Shown here piece by piece: positions 6,635-13,001 of a stretch of DNA of 18,103 nt. This DNA comes from Dehalococcoidia bacterium (lineage in GTDB: Bacteria; Chloroflexota; Dehalococcoidia; SZUA-161): assembly GCA_014859215.1 (NCBI GenBank), contig JACUUS010000024.1, positions 1-18,103 on the forward strand, written 5' to 3'. Position 1 is the stretch's first letter. The number at the start of each line of letters is the position of its first letter. A model generated the notes under the pieces. It did not search any database. It worked only from the letters and a program-made list of their open reading frames with translations, and was not told the origin of the DNA. Both the position numbers and the translations under genes were made by a program.

Positions 6635-7507
6635 TCACCTCTTACTTCCGTTCTTCGACTTTTTCCAGAGGGTATGCCACATTCTCTCTATCTCCTGGGA
6701 GACCCTGCCGTTAGAGTATTCCACCACTGGTACTCCGTGGACAATCGATTCAGTAACAACATTGTCAAAGGGAATCCTGCCCGCCACCTCCGTTCCTTGA
6801 CTGAGACAGTTGCTCTCAATCCGATGCGTGTTCTCTTCATTCAGGTCATACTTGTTAATACAGATCAGCGCAGGCACCCCGAAGTGCCGGCAGACACCAA
6901 TCACTCTCTCTAAATCATGCATTCCGGAAAGAGTGGGCTCCGTAACAAGGAGAGCAAAGCTTGTCCCGGACAGAGATGAAATGACCGGGCAGCCGATGCC
7001 CGGCGGGCCGTCGCTGATGATGTAGTCCAGGCTCTGCTCTTCCGCGATGCTTCTCGCCTGCTGCCGGACCGCGGCTACCAGCTTGCCCGAGTTTTCCTGT
7101 GCGATGCCCAGCCGGGCGTGAACCAGCGGTCCGTATCTGGTATCGGAGATGAACCAGTACCCAGCCATGTTATCTTTCATGGTTATGGCCTCGACAGGGC
7201 ACACATGGCAGCAGAACCCACAGCCTTCGCAGGATACCGGGTCAACCCTGAAATCTTTGATAGCGTGGAAACGGCAAAGGTCTTCACACAACCCGCACTC
7301 TGTGCACCTTGCACGATCTATGATGGCTGTCTGCCCGCTCCAGAATTCAGTCTTCTGTCTCTCTGAAGGGCTGAGCAGCAGGTGGAGGTCGGCAGCGTCA
7401 ACATCGCAGTCGGCAAGCACTTTGCTCTGAGCAAGGGCAGCAAAAGAACCCACGATGGTAGTCTTTCCGGTACCACCTTTACCGCTCAGTATTACTATTT
7501 CTTTCAT
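6635..7507 (-). CDS. MinD-superfamily ATPase with inserted ferredoxin domain (copy A)
   Basis: The protein has 290 residues. A deviant Walker A lies at 9-16 (GKGGTGKT), then an inserted 2[4Fe-4S] ferredoxin module: first cluster C68, C71, C74, C78; second C93, C96, C99, C103. The ATPase resumes with DGPPGIGCP, near residue 170. Proteins of this arrangement occur as pairs in anaerobes, including the Desulfovibrio orange-protein locus, and probably couple ATP hydrolysis to metallocluster handling or electron transfer. It starts inside the end of copy B (29-base overlap), with AAGGTG about 7 bases before the ATG. Such overlap suggests matched synthesis and a heterodimer. Copy A has an extra Cys (C100) next to the second cluster motif. 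Confidence 0.93.
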   Translation of the reverse strand: MKEIVILSGKGGTGKTTIVGSFAALAQSKVLADCDVDAADLHLLLSPSERQKTEFWSGQTAIIDRARCTECGLCEDLCRFHAIKDFRVDPVSCEGCGFCCHVCPVEAITMKDNMAGYWFISDTRYGPLVHARLGIAQENSGKLVAAVRQQARSIAEEQSLDYIISDGPPGIGCPVISSLSGTSFALLVTEPTLSGMHDLERVIGVCRHFGVPALICINKYDLNEENTHRIESNCLSQGTEVAGRIPFDNVVTESIVHGVPVVEYSNGRVSQEIERMWHTLWKKSKNGSKR

Positions 7508-8345
7508 GTATCAGCACCTTTACTCTATCAAGAAGTTCGAGGAAGCTGCGCTTCCACTGCGGCAGTCCCACCACAAGAGGAATACCGCGTGAATACTGGC
7601 GGGCAATCTCGATATCGAGTGGAATTGTGAGGAGTACAGGAATATCCTGTTCCTCGCAGTACTGGACTACCTTCCCGTCGCCCACACCGGCGCGGTTAAC
7701 GACAACGCCGCATGGGATATTGAGCTCTCTCACCGTTTCGACGGCAAGCGCCAGATCATTCAGCCCGAAAGGAGTCGGCTCTGTTACCAGGATACAGAAA
7801 TCAGTCCCTTTGATTGCCTCCACCACAGGGCAGGACGTTCCCGGCGGGACATCTATAATAGATATGGCTTCTTTGCCGGCGTATTCCTTAGCGTGCCTGA
7901 TGATCGGCGGCGCCATCGCCTCACCCACAGTCAGTCTGCCCTGGACGAAGCTGATACCGTCCGAATGCCCCCATTCAACAACTCCTATTTCACGGCTTTC
8001 CTCAGATATACACTTCTCCGGACAAAGGTAGCTGCACGCACCGCAACCGTGGCAAAGCTGAGGAAAGGTAAGCACATGACTGCCCAGTACAGCGATCGCA
8101 TTGAACGCGCAAACCTGGGCACACCTGCCACAGTGGGTACACTTCTCTTCGTCTACCATGGGGACCAGGATGGATACGGCTTTGCTCCCGGTGATTTCTG
8201 GTTTCATAAACACGTGGTCGTTAGGTTCCTCAACATCGCAGTCAATAAGCTGAGTCTTCTCATTATCTTGCGCAGCAAGAGCAAGGCTGGTAGCCACCAG
8301 GGTCTTACCTGTTCCTCCTTTGCCGCTGGCCACTGATATAATCAT
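7479..8345 (-). CDS. MinD-superfamily ATPase with inserted ferredoxin domain (copy B)
   Basis: This 288-residue paralogue has the same plan as copy A: Walker A at 8-15 (GKGGTGKT), DCDVEEPN near 35-42, ferredoxin clusters at C69, C72, C75, C79 and C98, C101, C104, C108, then DVPPGTSCP. Two conserved Cys-Pro sites (GTSCP here, GIGCP in copy A) sit at the switch II region of both. ATG 8345-8343 has AAGG upstream. It is first of the pair; its end overlaps copy A by 29 bases. The two proteins differ clearly, so the duplication is old. It likely forms a complex with copy A and serves the adjacent NifX-like proteins (inference from orp-type loci). Confidence 0.93.
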   Translation of the reverse strand: MIISVASGKGGTGKTLVATSLALAAQDNEKTQLIDCDVEEPNDHVFMKPEITGSKAVSILVPMVDEEKCTHCGRCAQVCAFNAIAVLGSHVLTFPQLCHGCGACSYLCPEKCISEESREIGVVEWGHSDGISFVQGRLTVGEAMAPPIIRHAKEYAGKEAISIIDVPPGTSCPVVEAIKGTDFCILVTEPTPFGLNDLALAVETVRELNIPCGVVVNRAGVGDGKVVQYCEEQDIPVLLTIPLDIEIARQYSRGIPLVVGLPQWKRSFLELLDRVKVLIHERNSNTER

Positions 8346-8454
8346 GTTACCTTCTAACTTTCTTTCTCCCGTACCCGGAACAGCGCACGCGCGTGGGCTC
8401 TTGCCCGATATCCCTACCGTGGCCTGGTTCTGTTATCGTACCAAGACCGGCCCG

Positions 8455-8487
8455 CCGAGAGTCCCGTCGCGGATTTCTAGCTCTCGG
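8455..8487 (-). other. stem-loop over the end of the 55-residue Cys protein gene
   Basis: A 7-base inverted repeat (CCGAGAG / CTCTCGG) with a 19-base loop that can itself pair weakly includes the TAG stop of the gene at 8477. No T-run follows. It may act as an RNA processing or attenuation signal before the ATPase pair. The rest of the gap to 8345 shows no gene. Confidence 0.35.
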
Positions 8488-8644
8488 ACGCTTTCAAAGC
8501 GTTTAACTCAGCTCTCAGTCTGGCGAACGGGCAATCATCCGAGTGCAAGTCCTTACCGCACTTGAAGCAGGCCAGACTTGAAAGGACCCTGTCTATATCT
8601 TCGGTCGTTACTTCCTTGCTCTTAGCGTACTTCCAAACAGGCAT
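8477..8644 (-). CDS. 55-residue Cys-containing small protein
   Basis: ATG 8644-8642 follows GAGAGAGGAA and lies 14 bases after the stop of the NifX/coiled-coil gene. The protein begins MPVWKYAKSKEVTTEDID, has a CFKCGKDLHSDDCPF segment (C26, C29, H35, C38; CxxC then Cys 8 residues later), and ends in a short helix. The three Cys and one His could bind zinc or an Fe-S cluster. I do not recognise the family. A start with a good ribosome site, tight spacing and normal codon use support a real gene. It is below common gene-finder length limits. Confidence 0.75.
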   Translation of the reverse strand: MPVWKYAKSKEVTTEDIDRVLSSLACFKCGKDLHSDDCPFARLRAELNALKASES

Positions 8645-8658
8645 AGACGTTCCTCTCT

Positions 8659-9267
8659 CTATTTGCTCTCCATCTCATCGATGCGGCGCTGGATCTCCGC
8701 GAGCTGTTGCGCCATAGCCTGTGACTGCGCTTTGAGCGCCCGGAGTCCTTCTTCGCGGCTTTCCGGCTGCGGAGCAGGATCAACAGGCGACCCCATGCGC
8801 GTTCGTCCTCTCATTCCTCCTCCCATTCCCATGCCTCTACCCATTCCTCCTCCCATTCCCATACCTCTGCCCATTCCAGAGCCGCCTACCATCCCGGACG
8901 TGTCGCCCATACCGAAATGGTCAGGTACATTGGCTCGCGAACTTGCTTTGAACTTCCCTGACCGGTATCCCTCTATAGCGTTCTTCACCGTACCGGATAC
9001 ACCGGTCAGCACCTGGATGCCGGCGGAAGACAGGACCTGATATGCATTTGGTCCGCAGTTCCCGGTGAGAACTGCCTGTACCCCCCTGTCGACAATCTCC
9101 TGGGCGGCTGAGATACCGGCGCCTCCTCCTGCCATGGCACTGGAATTCTCCACTGTCTCGAACTCCTCCGTTTCCGGGTCAGCAATTATGAAGTACCGGC
9201 AGCGTCCAAAGCGAGGATCAACTTCAGCATCCAGGCCCGGGCCGGTAGATGAAATAGCTACTCTCAT
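8659..9267 (-). CDS. NifX/ORP-like protein with Gly/Met linker and C-terminal coiled coil
   Basis: This protein has three parts in 202 residues. Residues 1-108 are a full NifX/ORP-type domain: DPRFGRCRYF (C23), GAGISAAQEIVDRG, TGNCGPNAYQVL (C71), and GTVKNAIEGYRSG. Residues 118-160 are a flexible Gly/Met/Arg linker containing two perfect copies of GMGRGMGMGG. Residues 170-201 form a charged coiled-coil-like helix (LKAQSQAMAQQLAEIQRRID) similar to the C-terminus of the DUF5320 proteins encoded just upstream. The Met-rich linker might bind copper or another soft metal. AAGGGGGATAA precedes ATG 9267-9265. It is the best candidate here for the metal-cluster carrier; the cluster type is unknown. 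Confidence 0.92.
   Translation of the reverse strand: MRVAISSTGPGLDAEVDPRFGRCRYFIIADPETEEFETVENSSAMAGGGAGISAAQEIVDRGVQAVLTGNCGPNAYQVLSSAGIQVLTGVSGTVKNAIEGYRSGKFKASSRANVPDHFGMGDTSGMVGGSGMGRGMGMGGGMGRGMGMGGGMRGRTRMGSPVDPAPQPESREEGLRALKAQSQAMAQQLAEIQRRIDEMESK
8813..8877 (-). repeat. tandem 30-base repeat in the Gly/Met linker
   Basis: Two adjacent 30-base units (8813-8842 and 8843-8872) differ at two bases and are followed by a 5-base partial copy. They encode GMGRGMGMGG twice in frame. The near identity at DNA level points to a recent duplication and a length that may vary between strains. Confidence 0.85.
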
Positions 9268-9276
9268 TTATCCCCC

Positions 9277-9588
9277 TTAGTGTTTTTCAAATAGCCCCCC
9301 AGGTCCGCGCCCGCAGCGCCGACGGTAGCAACGGCCCGAGGTCCTGGCTGATTGCCCGTCGGGCAGCCTCACGCTGCTGCTCAGGCCTCCCTCTTCTCGA
9401 ATGCTCTCAATAGGGGTCTTCCTGTCGGCAGTCTCCAGCCACTTTCTGACAAGGCAACTGGCCACATCTGCCGCCAGAGGAATCAGGGTCACCAGAGCAG
9501 CCTTAACAGTTGATCGCGTGACGACTGTTGTCAAACGAGAATCCGGAGGCGCGCTGGACGTGGAAACTGCGGTCGTGAACTCAGACAC
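9277..9588 (-). CDS. hypothetical protein, 103 residues
   Basis: I place the start at GTG 9588-9586, which overlaps the DUF5320 stop codon (GTGTCTGA), with GGAG just upstream; an ATG at 9618 in the same frame would overlap more. The protein is Ser/Thr-rich at first, has one hydrophobic helix (AALVTLIPLAADVASCLVRKWL, shortened here: about residues 30-50), then a basic tail with two Cys (GRCYRRRCGRG). I do not recognise a family. The stop overlaps the ribosome site of the NifX/coiled-coil gene. Codon use looks ordinary and the spacing is operon-like, but the lack of a recognised domain leaves doubt. Confidence 0.5.
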   Translation of the reverse strand: MSEFTTAVSTSSAPPDSRLTTVVTRSTVKAALVTLIPLAADVASCLVRKWLETADRKTPIESIREEGGLSSSVRLPDGQSARTSGRCYRRRCGRGPGGLFEKH

Positions 9589-9871
9589 TTTCTCCGGCAA
9601 GCTCTTTGATTCTGGCATCTATGTCCTCCAAAGTCCTCCGCAGTGATTCTGCCTCGTCTTTCAGGAAATCCATTTCCTGTCCACGACTCATCCGTGGAGG
9701 TACTGCGCCTGGCAAGAACGGCTGTGGCGCGTAGTACGGGTAAGCATACCCGGGCCAGCGCCGGGAACCATACCTGCGAGCTGCCCCCAATCCCCAGGGG
9801 CTGCAGAAGCCTCTTCCTCCCCCTGTCATTGGCCCCATGCCCATAGGGCCGGTACCATCAAATCCTGGCAT
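9581..9871 (-). CDS. DUF5320 family protein
   Basis: The N-terminus (MPGFDGTGPMGMGPMTGGGR) is the hallmark of DUF5320 proteins. Residues 20-60 are low-complexity and rich in Gly, Tyr, Pro and Arg. Residues 63-92 form a coiled-coil-like helix (EMDFLKDEAESLRRTLEDID). The protein has 96 residues and one Cys (C23). ATG 9871-9869 follows an ideal AAGGAGGT. The function of the family is unknown; it is often found beside NifX-like and MinD/ferredoxin genes in anaerobes, as here. The helix is shared with the frameshifted gene upstream and the NifX fusion downstream, so these proteins may assemble together through it. Confidence 0.92.
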   Translation of the reverse strand: MPGFDGTGPMGMGPMTGGGRGFCSPWGLGAARRYGSRRWPGYAYPYYAPQPFLPGAVPPRMSRGQEMDFLKDEAESLRRTLEDIDARIKELAGESV

Positions 9872-9893
9872 TGGTAACCTCCTTCGTTAGTCT

Positions 9894-10242
9894 CTATTCT
9901 TCCTTATTAGTTTCCAGATCGCGCATCCTGAGTTCAATCTGCTCCAATTCCTCCTGTACCGCCTCGGCCTGGTCTCTCAAGTAACCAAGCTCTTCTTCCC
10001 TGGTCATCCCCGGAGAATAAGGGGCATGTTCGCGAGCAAGCGGCTCTCTGTCATAGTAAGCCTGATATGGCCAGGGTGGGGGCGCGCCCACGCCGCCCGA
10101 GAAGTAAGCCGCAACGCGGCAGCCCTCCTCTACCTATACCCACATAAGGCCAGGGAGGAGAGGCTCCTCGAAAGCCAAAACCCATGCGGCCGCCAAAGCC
10201 GCCGCGGCCAAAACCCCTTCCTCGTCCAAATCCGTAAGGCAT
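9894..10242 (-). pseudogene. DUF5320-like protein interrupted by a 1-base frameshift
   Basis: Two frames join into one sensible protein of about 115 residues. The first, from ATG 10242, reads MPYGFGRGRGFGRGGFGGRM and then SPPWPYVGIGRGGLPRCG, and goes off course after about residue 45. The second frame resumes with YFSGGVGAPPPWPYQAYY and ends in a coiled-coil helix (EEELGYLRDQAEAVQEELEQ) like that of the DUF5320 neighbour. One extra T in the minus-strand stretch GGCTTACTTC (about 10106-10107) accounts for the break. It may be a sequencing or assembly error, a true mutation, or, least likely, recoding. A GGGAGGTG site precedes the ATG. Confidence 0.8.
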
Positions 10243-10243
10243 T

Positions 10244-10315
10244 TCACACCTCCCGTTCCTTCAGTTCTTCGAATCTCTTTCCGATGCATTCCAGCTTCTT
10301 CAAGCATCGAAACAT
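10244..10315 (-). CDS. possible 23-residue coiled-coil micro-ORF
   Basis: The frame runs from ATG 10315 to a TGA one base before the next start. The peptide is MFRCLKKLECIGKRF then EELKEREV, strongly helical and charged, with two Cys (C4, C10). GGAAA lies a few bases upstream. Its charged helix resembles the C-terminal helices of the DUF5320 proteins next door. It may be a real microprotein or a translation-coupling leader. Confidence 0.4.
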   Translation of the reverse strand: MFRCLKKLECIGKRFEELKEREV

Positions 10316-10388
10316 GCTTTCCGTGTCGGCAGTGTTCGAACCGTCTTCTACAGGGTGGCACCTTCACCACGCTGAGAAGCGCAAAGCA

Positions 10389-10559
10389 TTACCAACACGG
10401 GTACCAGTAGGGTCCACACCAGCGTCGCCCGAAGCCTCTACCTCTGCCGCGTCCCCTGAACATGCGGCCACCCCGCCAGCCCCAGCCAGGGTAGAGGGTA
10501 CCGCTGTACGGATAGCTGTACACATAAGCCCAGCCCGGGGGTCCCATTCCAAACGGCAT
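10389..10559 (-). CDS. 56-residue Gly/Trp/Tyr/Arg-rich small protein
   Basis: ATG 10559-10557 sits 6-7 bases after AGGAGGTG, one of the best ribosome sites in the window. The protein begins MPFGMGPPGWAYVYSYPYSG, has a GRMFRGRGRGRGFGRRW stretch, and ends with WCGPYWYPCW (C48, C55). It lacks the coiled-coil helix of DUF5320 but shares the Gly/aromatic/Arg style of their N-terminal halves, so I take it as a related short member. Function is unknown. Aromatic- and Arg-rich, low-complexity sequences can self-associate or coat surfaces; nothing in the sequence shows which applies. Confidence 0.75.
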   Translation of the reverse strand: MPFGMGPPGWAYVYSYPYSGTLYPGWGWRGGRMFRGRGRGRGFGRRWCGPYWYPCW

Positions 10560-10700
10560 CTCGCTCACCTCCTCTCCCAGATACCTGATCTGGTTACATC
10601 AATATCAGTCTCATCCAGAGTACCGGCCCACGACAGACGTACCCAAAGTCGTTTCAGGAAAAGGTCTCCCCCACGGTCGTGTTCCGTCTCCCAAAGGCGT

Positions 10701-11171
10701 TTATCTCACCGCATCCTCAAACGAGACTGCTGTGTTGTTGCTTGGGAAACCAGACAGGACTTCTTGACACTCGGGGCAGTAGCCAGCAAGGCGCACCTCA
10801 GCCCTGGTCACCCTGAATCCTTCTTCCCTGCTGATTCTCGACTTGAGTCTCTCTGTCGAGGGGCACTTGAACTCGAATACCCGCCCGCAGTTCAGACACA
10901 CCAGGTGGTGGTGTCTAACACGGGGAACCCGTTCATAATATCGCCGGCTGCCAAACTGGTGCTCCTCGATCAATCCTATCTGTTTGAATAGTTGTAGATT
11001 GCGGTACACGGTAGAAAGGCTGATACCAGGCGATTTCCGGCGGGCCTGCTGATGAATTTCGTCAGCATCCAGATGCCCGTCGGCTTGCTGCAGGATGCGT
11101 CGCAGGAGTTGACGCTGTTCGGTGCTCCTCCGGCTCAGTTTATTGACAACGCCGTTACACTCTCGCACCAT
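10701..11171 (-). CDS. Fur-family metal-responsive regulator
   Basis: This 156-residue protein has the Fur winged helix (about 12-80, with ISLSTVYRNLQLFKQIGLIEE as the recognition region) and the C-terminal dimer domain with the structural zinc pairs C92/C95 (CLNC) and C132/C135 (CPEC). The regulatory metal region reads RHHHLVC, close to the HHDHLIC of Fur/PerR. Which metal or signal it senses (Fe, Zn, Mn, peroxide) cannot be read safely. ATG 11171-11169 follows GGGAAG. As the third gene of the locus it probably regulates these genes or a metal response linked to them. No clear Fur box was found upstream. Confidence 0.92.
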   Translation of the reverse strand: MVRECNGVVNKLSRRSTEQRQLLRRILQQADGHLDADEIHQQARRKSPGISLSTVYRNLQLFKQIGLIEEHQFGSRRYYERVPRVRHHHLVCLNCGRVFEFKCPSTERLKSRISREEGFRVTRAEVRLAGYCPECQEVLSGFPSNNTAVSFEDAVR

Positions 11172-11215
11172 TCACACTTCCCATTCAGTCCAGGATTTCG
11201 CACTGTCCCCGGCAT

Positions 11216-11506
11216 CTAGGGGTTATTGTCAGCCAGAGCCTCTGATTCCCATCTAGCTACCTGCCCCTCACTTGTTAGCGATACCAGAGCCCTTCCCAGC
11301 TTTTCCTCTAACACCATCCGCAGATCGCCAGTCCCAACCAGGGGACCACTGTCCGCAGACACTGAACTCTTCAGCACCGTTTGGTAAGCATCAAGCAGGC
11401 TGCCCACGACACACTCAGAAAACTCGAGCAACTCGCTCCAGGAGTAATGCATTCCTATGGCCCGCATTTGCCTCGCTAACTGCTCTAATTCAGTCTGGTT
11501 CAGCAT
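11216..11506 (-). CDS. hypothetical helical protein, 96 residues
   Basis: I start it at ATG 11506-11504 because GGGAGGA lies 4-5 bases before it; an upstream in-frame ATG at 11554 would add 16 residues but lacks a site. The protein (MLNQTELEQLARQMRAIGMH at its start) appears all-helical and acidic, with one Cys in SECVVGSLL. No family recognised. It lies between the DUF134 and Fur genes, 44 bases before Fur, so it may be an adaptor or regulator partner. Confidence 0.7.
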   Translation of the reverse strand: MLNQTELEQLARQMRAIGMHYSWSELLEFSECVVGSLLDAYQTVLKSSVSADSGPLVGTGDLRMVLEEKLGRALVSLTSEGQVARWESEALADNNP

Positions 11507-11618
11507 AGCGTCCTCCCGTTTCATGCCGTTCCAAGCTTCCGAGACTCTTGTCATCTCTTTGGCAGATACTGCCTGTTTTACACATCCGGTCGAGGATAGT
11601 CATGCTACGAGAGTCCCT

Positions 11619-12092
11619 TCACCATCTTCGCCCACCCCTGTAACGTCCTCCCCAGCCGCCTCTGCGCCAACTCATTCCGGGCGGCAGAAGAGGCATTATG
11701 CTCGGTGTCTCACACCTGGGGCAGAACTCCGGAGGAGTGGATATCATAGTCTCAAAAGGCACTTCCCACTCATGGCCTTCGAGACATCTGAACCGCCTCA
11801 TTGCCAACTCAAAGTTGCCGCCTTCGATGCGTATTGCCTTACCATTGAGCAGGGCATCCGCTATCTTCTGCCGCGCTGAATCCAGTATGCGAGAGAATGT
11901 GCTCCTGGAGACATTCATCTTCCCGGCGCAATCCTCCTGATCAAGCCCGTCAAGATCCCTGAGCCGGATCGCTTCGGCTTCCTCTACAAGCAGCTTGACC
12001 TCCTCGAGCTCGGCAAGACGTATTCCGGCTGGTTTGAAGTAGGTAACGACTGGTATCAAGCTAACCTTCCGCCATGATTGCCGTCTTCCCAT
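11619..12092 (-). CDS. DUF134 (UPF0251) DNA-binding protein with zinc ribbon tail
   Basis: This 157-residue protein carries the DUF134 signature: VVTYFKPAGIRLAELEEVKL, the helix-turn-helix around 50-75 (LDQEDCAGKMNVSRSTFSRI, sigma-70 region-4-like), and ALLNGKAIRIEGG. A C-terminal ribbon has C103, H107, C124 and C127 (FRCLEGHEWE ... CPRC), then an Arg/Gly/Trp-rich tail reminiscent of the small proteins downstream. I chose ATG 12092-12090 (a TTG two codons earlier is possible). It is the first gene after the locus promoter, whose start overlaps a long inverted repeat, so autoregulation is likely; this is inference. DUF134 proteins have no well-established target. Confidence 0.9.
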   Translation of the reverse strand: MGRRQSWRKVSLIPVVTYFKPAGIRLAELEEVKLLVEEAEAIRLRDLDGLDQEDCAGKMNVSRSTFSRILDSARQKIADALLNGKAIRIEGGNFELAMRRFRCLEGHEWEVPFETMISTPPEFCPRCETPSIMPLLPPGMSWRRGGWGGRYRGGRRW

Positions 12093-12110
12093 TAACAACC
12101 TGCCCTCGCT

Positions 12111-12158
12111 TTATGAACATTTGTGCGTTTTCGCTTGATAGTGCACATATGTTCATAA
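12111..12158 (-). promoter_or_regulatory. 16-base inverted-repeat operator at the locus promoter
   Basis: Left arm 12111-12126 and right arm 12143-12158 pair at 15 of 16 bases (core TTATGAACAT / ATGTTCATAA) around a 16-base spacer. The right arm touches the -10 element and covers the predicted transcription start (about 12154), so a bound protein would block initiation. The adjacent DUF134 or the Fur protein are the likely ligands. Confidence 0.75.
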
Positions 12159-12160
12159 TC

Positions 12161-12189
12161 AGAATACGACTCTTCGCTTTGTTTGTCAA
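12161..12189 (-). promoter_or_regulatory. sigma-70-type promoter of the metallocluster locus
   Basis: On the minus strand, a perfect -35 TTGACA (12184-12189) is followed by a 17-base spacer and a -10 TATTCT (12161-12166, four of six consensus bases). It lies about 60 bases upstream of the DUF134 start. No comparably good promoter was seen further down the locus. Confidence 0.75.
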
Positions 12190-12322
12190 CCTCATTATTG
12201 CGGCCTGGTCATATAGAGGAGAGGCTCAGATAAGGCATGTCCATTGAGAACAGGCGCGGGGAGAGGACCTTGGGTGGGGTTATCTAACACAGCAAGCAAG
12301 GGGCAGGCAAGTATTACAGCGC

Positions 12323-12991
12323 TTATCCCGCGTAGATCACGGCCAGTATCTTGCTCTCGTCTTTGCCGGCGCACCGCACCGAATGAGGCTGGGTGGAGTC
12401 GTAATAGACCGCATCCCCGGGGCCCAGATACTCAGCCTGGTCTCCGACCCGCGCCACGACCTGCCCTTCCAGGACGAAAATGAACTCCTGGCCGTCGTGC
12501 GTGGAAAGCTCGTCCGTGCCGGTTGGCGACAGCGTTACGATGAAAGGCTCCATGAGGCGGTTCGCCTTCTCGGGAGCCAGGGATTCGTACGAGTAGCCGT
12601 GTCGCTCTTCTTTTCTCTCCCGGTGCCTTGCCGAAGGTTTGCGCTGGTCCGCGCGTATCACCGTTACCGGCTTCTCCAGGCCCGGTGAGACGAAGTAGCC
12701 CATCTTCATCTCCAGCGCCTTGCCGAGCTTCACGAGCTGGCCAAGCGGTGGTATGTCCTGGTTGGACTCAATCCGTTTCAATGAATGAACATCGATCCCG
12801 GTCCGGTCTGAGACATCCTTCAGGGTAAGGCCGCGTGCCTCGCGCACATTCCGGACACGGTCGCCCAGCGACCGGCCTGTGCCGGTGCCTGCCGCGGCCT
12901 GCAAAGGGTCTGTGAGGAAATCATGCGAGCCCGTCTCATGTTTGCCGGGCCCCGTTCGGGCGTATGTGCTTTTTCTCTTCTTTCTCTCCAT
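12323..12991 (-). CDS. XRE-family regulator with C-terminal cupin
   Basis: The protein has 222 residues. A charged 40-residue N-terminal extension is followed by an XRE helix-turn-helix (42-97, GLTLKDVSDRTGIDVHSLKR as recognition region), a linker, and a small cupin barrel (about 150-222: GQEFIFVLEGQVVARVGDQA, then GPGDAVYYDSTQPHSV). Such proteins (SutR/PuuR-like plan) sense small ligands or metals in the cupin. AGGAGG precedes the ATG. It lies 10 bases after the acyl-CoA dehydrogenase stop, so they form an operon; it may control that gene by sensing a related acyl or acid metabolite (inference). Confidence 0.92.
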   Translation of the reverse strand: MERKKRKSTYARTGPGKHETGSHDFLTDPLQAAAGTGTGRSLGDRVRNVREARGLTLKDVSDRTGIDVHSLKRIESNQDIPPLGQLVKLGKALEMKMGYFVSPGLEKPVTVIRADQRKPSARHRERKEERHGYSYESLAPEKANRLMEPFIVTLSPTGTDELSTHDGQEFIFVLEGQVVARVGDQAEYLGPGDAVYYDSTQPHSVRCAGKDESKILAVIYAG

Positions 12992-13001
12992 TACGGTCCT
13001 C

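Noticed and set aside
10598..10606. GATATTGAT upstream of the Gly/aromatic gene as a Fur box
   Set aside because: Only one half resembles the Fur consensus and there is no matching second half.
10026..10991. A 321-codon plus-strand frame opposite the small-protein genes and Fur
   Set aside because: It runs antisense to Fur and several genes with good ribosome sites and is caused by high GC.
11457..11879. A 140-codon plus-strand frame opposite the DUF134 gene
   Set aside because: It is antisense to a clear DUF134 protein and shows no domain or start signal.
1..12098. A nitrogen-fixation cluster, suggested by NifX- and NifU-like genes
   Set aside because: No nifHDK, nifE, nifN or nifB is present, and the genes fit general metallocluster or orp-type loci better.
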